This document shows positions 13,919 to 26,515 of a stretch of DNA of 64,000 nucleotides, in pieces. The position numbers were made by a program, and so were the translations under genes. Each line of letters opens with the position of its first letter. Positions within the stretch are counted from its first letter, which is position 1. Location: NCBI GenBank assembly GCA_030407085.1, contig CM059586.1, positions 85,309,501 to 85,373,500 on the forward strand, in the 5' to 3' direction. The notes beneath the pieces are model-generated. The model did no database searches, was not told the origin of the DNA, and saw only the letters and a program-made list of their open reading frames with translations. The stretch comes from Trichopria drosophilae (lineage: Eukaryota; Arthropoda; Insecta; Hymenoptera; Diapriidae).

Positions 13919-15117
13919 TTAACCCTTTAACGACCAAATGACACAATTTGCACATGGATTTTAGCATTGTTTTATTTATACAATTTTTTTTGTAAATAGA
14001 CACATTTCCATCCAGTTTGAAGGTCGCTCTTTCAAACGGTGCAGTCAGACTTTCGAAAAATTACCTTTAACATATTTTTTTTACAAAATGCAACCAAAAA
14101 AAATGATTTTTGTGGTACAATTTTTACTATATGATATCGTTTTCTCCCACCTTCTGTCCTGTCAGAAACCTGTTCCCGATTATTTTACTTCAAAAATCTC
14201 TATTTTATTCACATATTGTGATTATTGTCGATTTAGATTTTTAAATGGCTTCAGTGCGTTAAATTTTTTTCGAAAATGGGCCATTTTCTGGTTTCATAGG
14301 TTTCTTTCTTTCTTTGTATATAGTTCTTACGTTTAAAAAATGTATTTAGTATTAATTATAGTTTATTGACAAATCTGTTAAAAACATTACTTGTTGAAGA
14401 TTTTTAAGATAACAGTTTATATTCACTACAAGTAAAAGTGTATTCAATTTCGTTTTTTTATTGCAGAATAAGAAGGAATTGTAATCTATCAATTACCATT
14501 TTTATTTTTGGACAATCCTGAATATGATCATACAATCATACATGAGTTTTTCGAAATCCAAAATAATGGATCCAATATGGAGAACGGAAAATGTGAAATA
14601 TTTTGTTGTAGGTGGAACTAAAATTTCCCATTTTGTTTTTAAATTTGGCGTTCCGGAGCCATTTGAAAATCCAAATAAATAAACATTACAATATGTAAAT
14701 GTATATTTTTCAAGTGAAACCATTGGGAAAACGTTTCTGACAAGATAGAAAATGATCGTAGTCGAAACATTGCTAAATATTTATTTATTATTTATATTAC
14801 AAAAAACCCTCCAAATTATTGACTCTTGTTTAATGTTTTTTCTTCTTTCTCTAATTTTTAAATTTTTATTAAACTCAACCATTTTTAATTTCTATTATTT
14901 ATGTGACCGAAAAAAATCAAAACTATTTAAGAGTATATTAAAATAGAAAATGGTCAGAAAACGGTATCATAGTAAAAATTCCATTGTAAAAAATATTGTA
15001 CCCCAAAATTTATTTCTAGTCGAATATGGATGTGTCTATTTAAAACAACAATTTTTGTACAGACAAAACAATGCTAAATCCATGTGCAAATTGTGTACGT
15101 TTGATCATTGAAAGATT
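13919..15117. mobile_element. Foldback TTAA element with long inverted arms (about 1.2 kb)
   Basis: Begins TTAACCCTTTAACGACC. The first 100 bp (through CACATGGATTTTAGCATTGT) reappear inverted at 15025-15117. The homology continues inward, so most of 13923-14330 is an inverted copy of 14640-15117. The left terminus (TTAA then CCC) suggests a piggyBac-like MITE. The right terminus is decayed. An insertion of about 200 bp interrupts the right arm. Confidence 0.75.
14745..14955 (+). mobile_element. About 200-bp insertion flanked by a 13-bp duplication
   Basis: The direct repeat ATAGAAAATGATC (14745-14757) and ATAGAAAATGGTC (14943-14955) flanks sequence absent from the opposite arm of the foldback, so it is a target-site duplication. 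The insert opens GTAGTCGAAACATTGC, reminiscent of Penelope-like terminal sequences, but is too short to classify. Confidence 0.65.
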
Positions 15118-17639
15118 ATAAGTTGTTGTAAAATTCCTATTTAAAAATAGTCATTTTTCTTGCTTTTGTTATATGCATCAATCATGATTCATAGATAAAT
15201 TAACCACACAGTTAATTTGCTATTTACGAAATATATAAAACGGTTACTTCAAGAATCATTTGGAAATTTATAACATCAAATAATTAAAAATATATAATAC
15301 ATCTTTTCATATTAACAACCAATGAAATAAAATAATCCGTGTACCTACTCGAAAAACGTTGGTAGGAAATATTTATCAATAGCAATAAACATGCTCTTGA
15401 TATAAATGATGCAAATTTTTAGCGAATCTGCTTCATACTGAGTCATACTTTGGTCTGCGACATCAACGTTACCTGATAAGATTACACGAACGAAACACTT
15501 TTAATGTATTAGAAAAAGTATCTACCACAATGACATTCAGTTCTGTTTTATTTTAATAATTCATTAAATTATTGAGATTATTCACAATTACACACATTTT
15601 TATGTTATTTAGAATATTTCGTATATTTTAATTTTAATAGTATTTTGGGGGATTTTAAAACATTCGACAAACATCTCTCTTTAATTATTATTGGCTATAC
15701 TTTATGTCATAAGAGCACAAAAAAATACTTCGTAAATGATGCTACGATTGTTGAAAACTAAATTCTCTTTTGCTTCAAAGACAATGGAAATAGTGCCAAA
15801 AACACACAGTTTGTTACATTTAATCACATTTTTTTCGAAAATGTCAGCGCCATCTTTTTCAGCACAAAAAATCCCTTCGAAAACACTAGGTGATATTTCA
15901 TTCGCAGAAAAAAAATGGAATTTGCAAAGCAGTGTTATGAATGTGCAGACCAAAATGGATCTTTCTCAAATATTTTGGTCAACGGATTTAACCCTAAGAA
16001 CCCTCTAGAAACCAAGTTTAGAAAAATTCCAAAACTTTACCAAATTTAACCACTATATTAGATCTGATATTTGGGATTTTGAAAATCTGACTTCATATTC
16101 CTCATCGGCGACTCAAAAAACCTTATCAAGATCAAAATAAATTTGTCAATATTTATTATACTTAGCCTGCGATATAAATTGTGCAACGTTTTTTGAGGTT
16201 AGAAAAAAATGTTTTTCGTTTTCAACAACCCTGAAAACATATATAATATAATACGCTTGGTAAAAGAAATTTTCATGGAATTTTTGTTGTGGTATAGTTT
16301 TATTTAAAAAAATCTATGAAAAAACTTTATTTTACACATTTTTCCAAAAGTGGCCTGTAGTCATAATGTTTTCAAATACGACAAAAGGACTAAGTTATTA
16401 ACGTCTTGTATGTATAGTATAAGTTGGACATTGAAATATCGATAGAATGTTTTGTTCTGTGCAATTGTTTACTTTCTACGATACATTCGAAGGTTTCTTA
16501 ATTTTTTCTAATAAACTATACTTTAATAAATCATCGCAATAAATAATTTCATAATCACAAATCCTGCTCCCTGTTTTTTCCCGCACAACCAGTCCTTTGG
16601 ATCATTACGGTTCATATCCGATGCTTTGTCTAAAAAGGCTTGACTCAGCTAGATTATTAACATTCTAAGCCGGTCAACCGGTTTTCCCTATAAAAACATT
16701 GACATTACAAAAATAGATAATATACGTGCAGTTAATTTTCTAAAGCTTTTTACATAAATTAACAGAATGAACATGAGAAAAACACAGCGCAGTCTCTTTT
16801 CGTTTACATTGACACAATATAGCAAAATTAAATAAAAATTTAGTCATCCACGTTAGTAAACGTAGATCTTCAACCTCGCAAGTGTCAATGGACTATGAGC
16901 GAAACAATAATAGGGTCGTCACAGTTTAACAAAAAATCGAAGGATTTCCCGGATTGAAAGACTGCAGAAACCTTATAGGTATTATCGTCTGCTTGGTTAC
17001 AATGTTTTAGTCTTTGTCAGGTATAATAACATTGACGCATGAGACGGATATTGGCTCTCACATGTAGCTATTACAAAAAGTAATCTATCTTATCTTTACA
17101 ATTTAATTGATTAAAATCGGCAGGCAGGGTTTAGTAGTCCCAGCTATTTAATTGAATAAACTGAAAAAGGTCATTATCATAACTTTGGCCCCCAGCACAT
17201 GTCAGCCGGAGCATTATTATATAAGATCATGATTATTATTAAGTTTTATGTTTCGAATTATTTATTATTAATAAGAGTTTCATTTCTTGTTGACCGCATT
17301 ATCCATTTAAGACTTGTCGGACACTCTAATTATAGAATATGACCTTTTATATGCCTTTTTTGTACAGAATTTGTTGCTCCATCTTTTTTATTTTAAACAT
17401 TTTTTTAATATCATTTGCATTTTTGAAAATAAACCCAAAAAGCATAATTCTTTCATATTTATTGGTCGTTTATTACATATACGTTGATTTTACGCAGTTT
17501 TTATAAAGAATTTGATACTCTACCTTTTTTTGTGAAAGACATTTTTGTATGAGTTGTATTTTTGAGAAGAAACGCAAAAAACGTATTTGTTCAAGTTTTT
17601 TTTGTTCCACTACCCCATAGTCTAGTATGGATCAACTTT
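15118..17639. other. A+T-rich sequence with one GGATCC-family fragment
   Basis: 16075-16120 holds a single partial unit (TTTGAAAATCTGACTTCATA, CATCGGCGACTC). Overlapping ORFs on both strands at 15702-16008 have no recognised domain. No other content seen. Confidence 0.5.
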
Positions 17640-17800
17640 AAAAACTAATGAGATCTAATTTTTAGTTTTATTTTATTCAATAATTTTAGCTTAACGCCTT
17701 GTTCCTGATGATGACAACTCAGTTTGTTGAAACGTCGAACCCTTTTTTTATAAATTATGACTGTTCTCAATCCATCGAGAACTATATTTATTCTTTTACT
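17640..17800 (+). mobile_element. Penelope-like terminal fragment
   Basis: Contains a hammerhead-like core followed by a perfect hairpin GTTCTC...GAGAAC (about 17763-17782). Penelope-like retroelements carry hammerhead motifs in their terminal repeats (established). No reverse transcriptase or GIY-YIG coding sequence is visible nearby, so this would be a truncated end. Confidence 0.5.
17701..17740 (+). ncRNA. Hammerhead ribozyme-like motif
   Basis: Core CTGATGA at 17705-17711 and GAAAC plus cleavage triplet GTC at 17729-17736. Stem I pairs GTTC (17701-17704) with GAAC (17737-17740) perfectly. Stem II pairs GACAA (17713-17717) with TTGTT (17724-17728), including one G-U, with a 6-nt loop. T17712 is left unpaired next to the core, which may weaken activity. 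Confidence 0.6.
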
Positions 17801-17811
17801 ATTTTGACTCA

Positions 17812-18463
17812 CAAGGGGAAGGCACACCTGGCACATCACTGATTGAGCTGAAAAAAATCAAGGTGATTCCTGGAGAAAAAAAAAATGAATACGTGTTTGG
17901 GGATTTTTTGCAATAGTCCTCTGAATGGCTAAAAAAAATAAAAAATAAAAATAATTTTATTGCACTAATTCTTTTAAGCATGCACTTTTCTTTTCATTAA
18001 ATTTGCTTGAAATACTATACTCGGGGGTTTTCAGGGTCGCTGAATGCGAATGTGATGTTAGTTTTCAAAAATTCAAAATGGCGGATCCAACATGGCGGTC
18101 GACTTTTTGAAAAATGAATGAATTTGCTTGAAACTCGTTACTCGAGGGGTTTCTGGGGTCGCTGAATACGAATCTGATGTTAGTTTTTTTTTAACTTTTC
18201 GAATGAGCATATTTACATAGAAACAGAAGGTTGTGTCCCATGCATTGACATTATATAAAAAACGCTGGGCAAATTTAATGAAAAGAAAAGTGCATGCTTA
18301 AAAGAATTAGTGCAATAAAATTATTTTTATTTTTTATTTTTTTTTAGCCATTCAGAGGACAATTGCAAAAAATCCCCAAACACGTATTCATTTTTTTTGC
18401 TCCAGGAATCACCTTGATTTTTTTCAGCTCAATCAGTGATGTGCCAGGTGTGCCTTCCCCTTG
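17812..18463. mobile_element. Near-perfect 195-bp-arm foldback element (652 bp)
   Basis: Left arm 17812-18006 and right arm 18270-18463 are inverted copies differing at only a few positions. Termini are CAAGGGGAAGGCACACC and its complement, flanked by direct TCA (17809-17811, 18464-18466), consistent with a 3-bp target duplication. The roughly 260-bp loop contains GGATCC-family units (AATGGCGGATCCAACATGG) and no gene. Superfamily not assigned. Confidence 0.85.
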
Positions 18464-19268
18464 TCAGTATTCACAATTTTAATTTTTGTGTGAGTGTCAT
18501 CTCACAATTTCTTGTGTTGTTTATTTACTTTATTTAATGAGATCTAAGTTAGTCCACGATAAACTAAAAAAGTGGATAAACTTTAAAATCGATCTTACCG
18601 TTTGCGAAACAACAGTAATTATTGAACGTCGCACCAAATCACGGAAAAACAATTTCTGTATTGCATGTTTTAGTTGTTTGGGTCAGAAACCTATATACTA
18701 ATTTTCTTGGCCAACCAAATTCAATATTTCTTCCAGACCTTTGGATCAAGATTGCTATAGATCCTAATTAGAAGCAAATCCATATAATGAACTTTTCTTA
18801 TTCTTACGAAAATTTCGATGTTATCGTGTAATTACGAAACGGAAGTAAACAATAGATTTCGATTAATTTTTTTGAAAACCACGCTTTCCTTTAATATTTA
18901 ATACTCAATAGGGAAAGTTGCCTGCGGGTATATGCGACGCAAGTGTGTAATGCGATTGTGTCCATAAACCTCCTTACTCCGGCATAATCTCGCACGAAAC
19001 AAAGAATTTCGCCACTATATCATTAACGGTACACTAGAGGAGTTGTTCTGCGTTGTTATGAAAACGAAACCAGAATTACATTGTTATTTCGTATACCTTT
19101 GTATGTCAAGTTATGTATAAGGAATTACGACTGCGAGACGAAAATGGTATTTTTGTTAATTGAATGTATTAAAATTACATTATTCTTGTAATTGCGCACA
19201 CGCTGACCGTTTTTGAATGATTATTCACTCTTTTGAAGTAAAAATTAAGCCACTCTAGTGGAAAAGTG

Positions 19269-19449
19269 GGGTGCACCTCAAAAACCCGACACTTAAATAC
19301 CAGACATTCAAATACCAGACATTTAAAAAAACAGACCTTCAAAAACCAAAAATTTCAAATTCACCACATATTGTGAGTATTTTTTTTTAATGTCTGGTTT
19401 TTAATGTCGGTTTTTCGAAGTGTCTGTTTTGTGATTGTTAGGTACACCC
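19269..19449. mobile_element. 181-bp hairpin MITE built of CCAGACAT words
   Basis: Termini GGGTGCACCT and AGGTACACCC are near-complements. The interior repeats ACTTAAATACCAGACATT-type words on the left and ATGTCTGGTTTTTAATGTC-type complements on the right. No coding capacity. Confidence 0.75.
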
Positions 19450-19765
19450 GAAAAATAATTTCTGATTCGTTAAGAGTCCACTTTAGTCAGAGTAAGAATT
19501 CACTGTTTTAATAATGTAATTATTATATAATATTCTTGACCGTTTATAATTAATATTATCATTCAATTTAATATTCTTAGTATATTCGATCTTTGACGAA
19601 AAATAAAAGTACAAAAATAAACCTGATAAATCGAAATACAACGAAAAATCGAAAATAACAAACAAAAAAAGAAAAAATCGTGAATAAAATGTGTGCAAAT
19701 GTTGTAACCGATTTCAAAGTTGTTAATATGATTTGTGGCTTGATGACTAGTGTCTGCAATCATCC

Positions 19766-19927
19766 ATGTCCCTATACTGCGATGCGTGCTCGAATAAATT
19801 GGATTGCAGTATTAATCCAAGAACTGCGATTGTGTATAAAAATGATTATGAGAAGTGGTTATTATTTGAAAAAATTGAATATGCCAAAAAGAATAATAAG
19901 TGTGTTAAAAAAATGCAAAAGAAGTAA
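19766..19927 (+). pseudogene. Unidentified 53-codon ORF with Cys pair, possible gene remnant
   Basis: Begins MSLYCDACSNKLDC and continues INPRTAIVYKNDYEKWLLFE before a Lys-rich end and TAA. Composition is less biased than typical random A+T-rich ORFs here, and CxxC...C looks zinc-finger-like. The same region is open in a second frame (19680-20012, 110 codons). I do not recognise either product. Confidence 0.25.
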
Positions 19928-20029
19928 ACAATTTTTCCGTTGCACTATGAGTAAATTGTGTCGTTGCTTGGACTTACTTAATAGTTATTTTTGTATCAAG
20001 AGTGTAAAATAAGCTAAATAAGCCTACTG

Positions 20030-20350
20030 CAAAAAAAAAACATTTTACGTCTACTGCATCAAAAAATAATGTTTGAATCTCAGGCGTAGAATTTGTTTCT
20101 CTTATAAACTGCGCACCCACTTCGACGTCTCTCGCGTTCTGTCATCAAGGCGTAAAACTCCATTTTACACCCTTGATACAAAAAATAACAATTGCGCCTC
20201 AAATTGCCGGTCTAAAATACCAATTTCATGCTTCTGTGGGTACAAAATTTGTTTTACACTGCAGAAAGCGTGAAATGAGCATTTTATCCTACGAATCCGG
20301 GCGCAAAATAAGCGTTTTACTCCTACTGCGTGAAAATAAATATTGTTCAT
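20030..20350. repeat. GCGTAAAA-type word cluster
   Basis: Iterates of CTACTGC, GCGTAAAAC/GCGCAAAAT and complements (TTTTACGTC, GTTTTAC) recur across about 320 bp, often spaced 20-40 bp. It begins and ends with CTACTGC-containing phrases. ORFs on both strands are by-products. Confidence 0.5.
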
Positions 20351-22289
20351 CGCATGTTTATTGATGGAATGTACTGGCTTGCAAAAACTTTTAAATTACT
20401 AATTTTAAGACATTAGACATTTTCAAAACATATCACATGTCTTCAATCCAAAGTGTCTCAATATTTGAGACATTATTTGCGTTTATCAATCATAAATAAG
20501 AAATGTTTGAGTCATATAAACTGAGGTATACAATGAATATGGTAAACGTGTCTGCCTTTAAGACCCTTGAGATAATTGGACAAGATGCCATGTTGAAATC
20601 GAAAGATACATTGTCGATTCGACTGCCTTCAGAGCTATTCGGAAAGTCTCGAAGTTAACATCATCTATTCTGTGCATGTCAAATGTTTTAACAGTTTAAC
20701 ATCGATTTGTTGATAGTCGTCACGTAAATATCTGAATTTTCTTCATCAACGTCATTAAAATATTCACATTATTCACTAATATTAAATTATTAACATTATT
20801 ATTGTTATACGAAGTATAATTTATGGAAACATGTTATTTAAAAGATTTTCACTTTTTAAAAGCATTTTCACACTTTAAAAGCAAAGCTACGAAACTTGAA
20901 CTATACTTGTTTTCATTTTGTTTCATTTATGGTATCTAATTACGGGGTTAACTAATGCCGAAAAACAAATTACGGCTAAAATTACAAATTGGACATGAAT
21001 ATTCGTCCATTTTTTACACAATCGATCGATACACTTTTATGGTATGTATCGAATAGTATGCACGTATTCAAACAGTCATTTGTAACATGTCCTGAGATAT
21101 TCAAAGATGTTTTAAAAATTGGGGACAAACGTGTTTCAAATTGAGACGCCTTCAAGAAATAAAACGCTACGCCCACGATTTCCATTTCTTCGTAAAACGT
21201 GTCTGCCAGAAAACTGGACCAATAACAAAAATGGATGTAATAGAAATACTCACTACAGACGCACCATGTAATATTAAAATCTGTTCTAGAAAAAAACATT
21301 TCTTGATAAATCATCATAAATCATGACAAAGTCATCATTCTCCTCCGAATAGTTTCGAGATATTATGTGAAAGTTGATAGTATACAAAAAATAAATATTT
21401 TCTGCTATCCTCAATTTCAGGACTAGATATTTCAAGATTTTATTACACGAGTTTTCCAGTCCAGTTCTCCACTAAACGACATATTAGAATACTTTTCGTC
21501 TTTATAAGTAAAATATAAAAAGTCGTGGCACTGATTCTTTATTCAAGTTTTCTATGGTTCCTTCTATTAAATCAAATTTTTTCGTCAATTAAAAATCCAC
21601 TCCTGCCTTCATTGCTAACAATATCATTCGAACGTCGTTTGGAAAGGTTATGCGCTAAAAGTGTGGGAAAGTCAGACTTGAGACGTTTGTCACACGATCA
21701 AAGCTAGCAATATTACAATTTTTCGATCAGTTATACACACATGTTCATCGTTTTTTAAAATGTCATTAGAAAAGTTGTATTCGAACCACTCTGAGGTATA
21801 TTTCCTAGTCTAGGGTTCAATAAACCGAAGAACATGAGTTTGACCGACCTGATCTTAGCAGACAAATCTCTCGCTAATGCTCATGCCAGACATTCACTTT
21901 GGCGCGAGTTCTTATCCACAGTTCCGCAAAGGTAACCGAGACGCGCATTTAATATAATTCATGATTAATTAAAATCCCCGTTCATGGGAACGCAATGATT
22001 CCAATTTCTTTGTCGCTACTTTACACGATAACTATACGTTCTTTATTCTGTTTATTTATCTTTCCTTATTTTCTTTTTATGCTAATTTAATTAGTGATTC
22101 AATTTTAATAATAAACATTTGCATTTTTATTGCTACATGAACAATAAATGAGGATGGGTAATACATTCTTTGGGTGTTGTTATCGATTTTTACAGGTCAA
22201 ACGAAGCTGATTTTTTGACATGCACGTTTGTAATATAACTTTGTTTGGATTAAAATTGAAGCAGTTACTTACTGCCAAACACGACAGTA
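20351..22289. other. Mixed sequence without recognised genes
   Basis: Includes AT-rich stretches and a less AT-rich block at 21600-21960 with short ORFs. Overlapping ORFs on both strands at 20982-21326 have no recognisable domain. Confidence 0.45.
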
Positions 22290-23060
22290 ATTGTACGCTC
22301 TAAATTTCTTGGAGTGAAAATTGAGCCACTCTTTCACGAAGAGTAAATTTCACTCCATTGTGAATGATATATCACTCTTCTAGGAGTAAGTTTTTCTTCT
22401 TTCATTCTTGATGGAGTGTAACATTACTCTTCAAATAGGGAAATTTTCACTCCAATGAATTACATTACTTGAATACATTACTCTCTAAATTCATTGGAGT
22501 GAAAATTGAACAACTCCAGTGATGGAGAAAAACGCCATTCTTTAGCAGTGGATTTTCACTACTTGGAGAATGAGTTTTAACACCAGAACGAGTGTTATTT
22601 CACTGTAATAAATTACTTTGTAGTCTATTAAGTGTGCATTCTCACTCACAGAAATTTAAAGATCATGCGGCTGTTTCTATAAGCACGAATAATGTTCCCT
22701 CCATTCAGACTGTTCACTCCTGAAAAGTGAATTATCACTCCATGAGAAGTGATTCCTTCGCTAGGGTTGTTCAGTTTTGATTTTGAAGAGAATGAATTCC
22801 AACTCCAAGAAATTTAGTAGAATACATTCCGAATTACTGCACATTTTAATTAGGAGTACTGATTTGTAAGAATGGGTTGGCTAATACATTCTCTTAATTC
22901 CTTGGAGTGAAGATTGAGCCATACTTTTATTAAGAGTGAAAATTTCACTCTCTGAAGAGTCAGATTCGACCACAGTAAAAACTCACTTCTAGTCGAGTGA
23001 AATATCACTCACTATAGAATGCTCATTTCACTCCAAGGAATTTAGAGAGTATTTTTAAGG
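22290..23060. repeat. Cluster of GAGTGAAA-family TIR elements
   Basis: Dense GGAGTGAAAATT / TTCACTCC words in both orientations. The clearest single copy is about 22885-23055, with TTCCTTGGAGTGAAGATTG at the left and TTTCACTCCAAGGAATTTAG at the right, forming terminal inverted repeats. Others overlap at 22300-22510. No coding content. Confidence 0.75.
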
Positions 23061-25467
23061 TACCCACAGTTTACAAGTGTATTAAAATTATATAATAGAG
23101 GTGTTAAGTCCTGTTTTGAAATAATAATGTTGACATGTAACAAAACGTTACATATGAAAACAAAATATGTATACGAAGACAATTAAACTTCAATATGATC
23201 ATTTGCACTATGTGTAATCTTATTTATTTTGTTTACACCATTCTTTGCATGTCTTGCAGTAAATTATGACCATGTAAAAATGAAGATTCTCTTAAACAAG
23301 GGTGGAAATTCAGCCACTGCGTATGAAATGTATTTCCACACTTTACAAGAGAGAATTTTTCACTCTAGCAATAGAGTGACTTATTAGTTAAACTGAATAT
23401 TGGACTATTTTTAATAGAAAATTATTATTTATATTTTGTTAATGAACTGGGGTGTATTATTATTTATTTTATGATATATTTGGAACCTCACAATTTAATT
23501 TTTCTAAAATAAGTTACATTAAACAGTTTTTCAGAAAGTAAAATTGTTTCCTATGGAGAATGTCAACTTTTTACATTCTCTACTCATTGATATGACATGA
23601 AGTTAAAAACCAGAAAATGTTTGAGTACAGTATTGGAAAAATACTCACAATCAAAAGTGATGCTAAGATATGAAGAATTTTATAACAAGTAAATGTATTG
23701 ATTTAACAGATATTCACAGCATAAACTTATATGTCGCTTTATAGACAAAACTTTGTCACCGTCTAAAATCTAAAATCTGCTCACATTAATGATTTTCTTT
23801 TAATTCAAATTGATTGTGTTCTGAGTTTATCAATATGGAAATTCGTTTGGCTCAGTCACATTTTTTTATCGTGCTACTTTGGAGGATATGAGTTTATACA
23901 ACTTTTATACCTAATTGTAGCTATAATTTTGCATGAGGTGGATTCAGTCCTAAAACTATAAATGAACGCTTTACTTTTGCAGAATATATTTTTAGTTGAA
24001 TTCACTTCTTCAAGGTCGTAACTGCAGCTAATAAAAATCCGTTGAGGACCTACTGAAACTCTTTGAATTGTTAAAAAGTAGCCAATGGACGAATATCAAT
24101 AAGCCTGTTTTTACCCTTAAATCGGAGATATTATGAAAATTTTTGTTTCCTTAGCACGCCTGATAATCCACCAAAGCCGTTCTTCGATACATCGACAGAA
24201 AATGAAAAAAATCAACATACAAAATGGCAAAATACATGGAGTTTTGTACTTTTCAGCGAAGATTAGTAATTTTTAATAGGTTACTAAATAACCCCGGTCA
24301 CCATACTTTCTCAAAAACTTTGGACATTTTCACTTGAAAGCTTTATAATGATCCAAATAATAAAATCCACTCGATTTTAGGGCGTGCCTATAATTATGAA
24401 AGGATTAAAAAGTTAAAAAATTGACGTTTTTTTAAATACATATCGTAAGATTATTTGTATAATTTTTGAAGTTTCCATTTAGCTAAAATGTCAAACATGG
24501 ATCTTGTTTTATACTAAAATCCATAAAAAATGGCGCTAAGTCAGAACGTGACCCATACAATTTTTTTACTGCCATTTAACTTATGAAAGTGTCAGCACCC
24601 CTCGTTTAAAAAATGGCCTTTCTGTCTGGCACACTCTGTTATCCACTTCAATTTACTTTTCCTTAATCAGTGATCCTGGTTATTTACAACTCAATGGTTA
24701 TGTAAACAAACTCATGAATGTAAGTATTCATATTAAAGACGAAAAATCACAAATCGCGAGGATTTGCAATATCTATTATACAGAAATAAAAATATCCCAT
24801 AAAAAATATGTTGATTTATATTTTCTGGTACCCGAACATGCTCCTTCCGAGTCCTATACCCTTTTGTCTCAAAATATCGTCATTTTTAAATATGATGACC
24901 AAAGAAGCAAACCATACGAGACGATTTTCAATTGCATTAATTTTTTCGTACTTTCGGCACAAAATTCTCGTTGGCCAAATCTCTCTCTCGACCTAGATAC
25001 GGGGAAATATTGATTGATGACGACACTTCATTTTTTATCAAGAAACAGACTTTTTGCCATTTTACTATTTTATTGAAGGTTCTTTGTACAGAAATCAAAT
25101 TTCTTGGAATGTCCGTTTGATTCCATGTCCTTGGTCAGTACGCGAAATTCAAAATTATGATATAATAATACATAATAAATAGAATACAGATTTAAAAAAC
25201 TGAATTTTTGTAAAATTGTAGTATAAAACGGCATAAAAATGATAAGTATATGACCCCTGGAGAATCTTTCAATATACGTAAACGTAAAAAGAATGTTGAG
25301 TTTACTACTCAAAATCGTAAATAACTATATGTACTATTTATTGTTTTTTACATGTAATAATTATAGGTAATAGTTCCTCACGATGTTTCGATGACGCAGA
25401 TTCCTACATAAAATTGAAAGATTCTTTTACTTTTTAAATCCGAATTAGTACAAAAAATACTAATCAA
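23061..25467. other. A+T-rich sequence without recognised genes
   Basis: A minor GAGTGAAA-type fragment lies at 23300-23390. A 99-codon ORF at 24714-25013 has no domain that I recognise. Confidence 0.45.
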
Positions 25468-25677
25468 GGGATGACAAGTTTGTGGCTAATTGTATTAATA
25501 ACAATGTTACTAATTACGAGTAAAGAACAACTAATTTATAGTCAAGTTCTACTAATTTCAAATTAGGTATACTTTAATGAACTAAAATGAACTAGTTAAA
25601 TTTGATTAAAGAATTAGTTCTTGTTTAATCGACGAAATTATTACTATTCAATTAATCGCCGACTTGCCACTCCTCCA
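25468..25677. mobile_element. ACTAATT-word MITE candidate
   Basis: Flanked by AGGGATGACAAGT and near-complement ACTTGCCACTCCT. Interior made of ACTAATT/AATTAGT iterates. About 210 bp, non-coding. Confidence 0.5.
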
Positions 25678-26229
25678 TTACTATAGTTTCTCATTCATTC
25701 AAATTTTGAGAGAAAGAGAAAAACAAACATATTTGTTTATAATTCCAATTATATTTCTTTTCTTAAGTTATGTTAAATAGACAATCACAATATTTTCTGT
25801 TTTAACACATAGTTAAATCTATTGCATCACAGTTACCAAAAAATTGCCTTACATTTATAAAATAAATACACATTAAATGTGTTAGTCGTTAACTAGTTAT
25901 CAGAGTAGCTCATGTAATCAAAGTACTAAATCATCGATGCGTAATAAAACTACACACTTCTGATCATAAGTAGAAAGCATTCCACACATCCTAACTCAGC
26001 ACCGCCTCGTATACATGCGACACTTGTAATCATCTTAAATGAAGTAGTACTATAATCAATTTTACGGTAATTTACATCAAATAGCCAATAATTACTTGGT
26101 TCCAGTGTGTATAACACCGGCCTACTGATTATATATAACATTTCTGACACGATCGTAAATTGTTTAGAGAGCATTTAATTTCTCTAGTCCTCCAAATTGT
26201 TGTCAGAAACATATAGATATCAAGTCTTA

Positions 26230-26515
26230 CCATTTTCCAAATCTAATTATATGATTTCTTTGGCAGAGTAAAATATTTCTTTAAAATGATTAACTTGTTT
26301 CAAGAAATATGATTTACTGCTTTTAAACGAATTATTTCGTTGTTTCAAAAAAATTTATTTTTTCCTAATGTAGGATATAATATGCCAAGAAAATGATTTA
26401 CTTGAAGGAAAGAAATTTTTTCTTCGACCAACAAAAATTTATTTGAATCACAAACATGATTACTTGATTTAAGTAAATATATTTTATTAAAAGATGTAAA
26501 TTTGTTTTTCAGTGC
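26230..26515. repeat. GATTTACTTG-type word cluster
   Basis: Repeated variants of TGATTTACTTG and TTTCAAGAAA in one orientation over about 285 bp. Boundaries uncertain; may be a diverged word-built MITE. Confidence 0.35.

Noticed and set aside
14752..14946. 64-codon hydrophobic ORF
   Set aside because: It coincides with the 200-bp insertion in the foldback arm and is A+T-rich noise.
15702..16008. Overlapping 83- and 90-codon ORFs on both strands
   Set aside because: No recognisable domain on either strand and no splice or codon-use support; left unannotated.
22290..23060. CRISPR-like array of repeated words
   Set aside because: Words occur in both orientations with irregular spacing and TIRs, in a eukaryotic genome; this is a transposon-type repeat.
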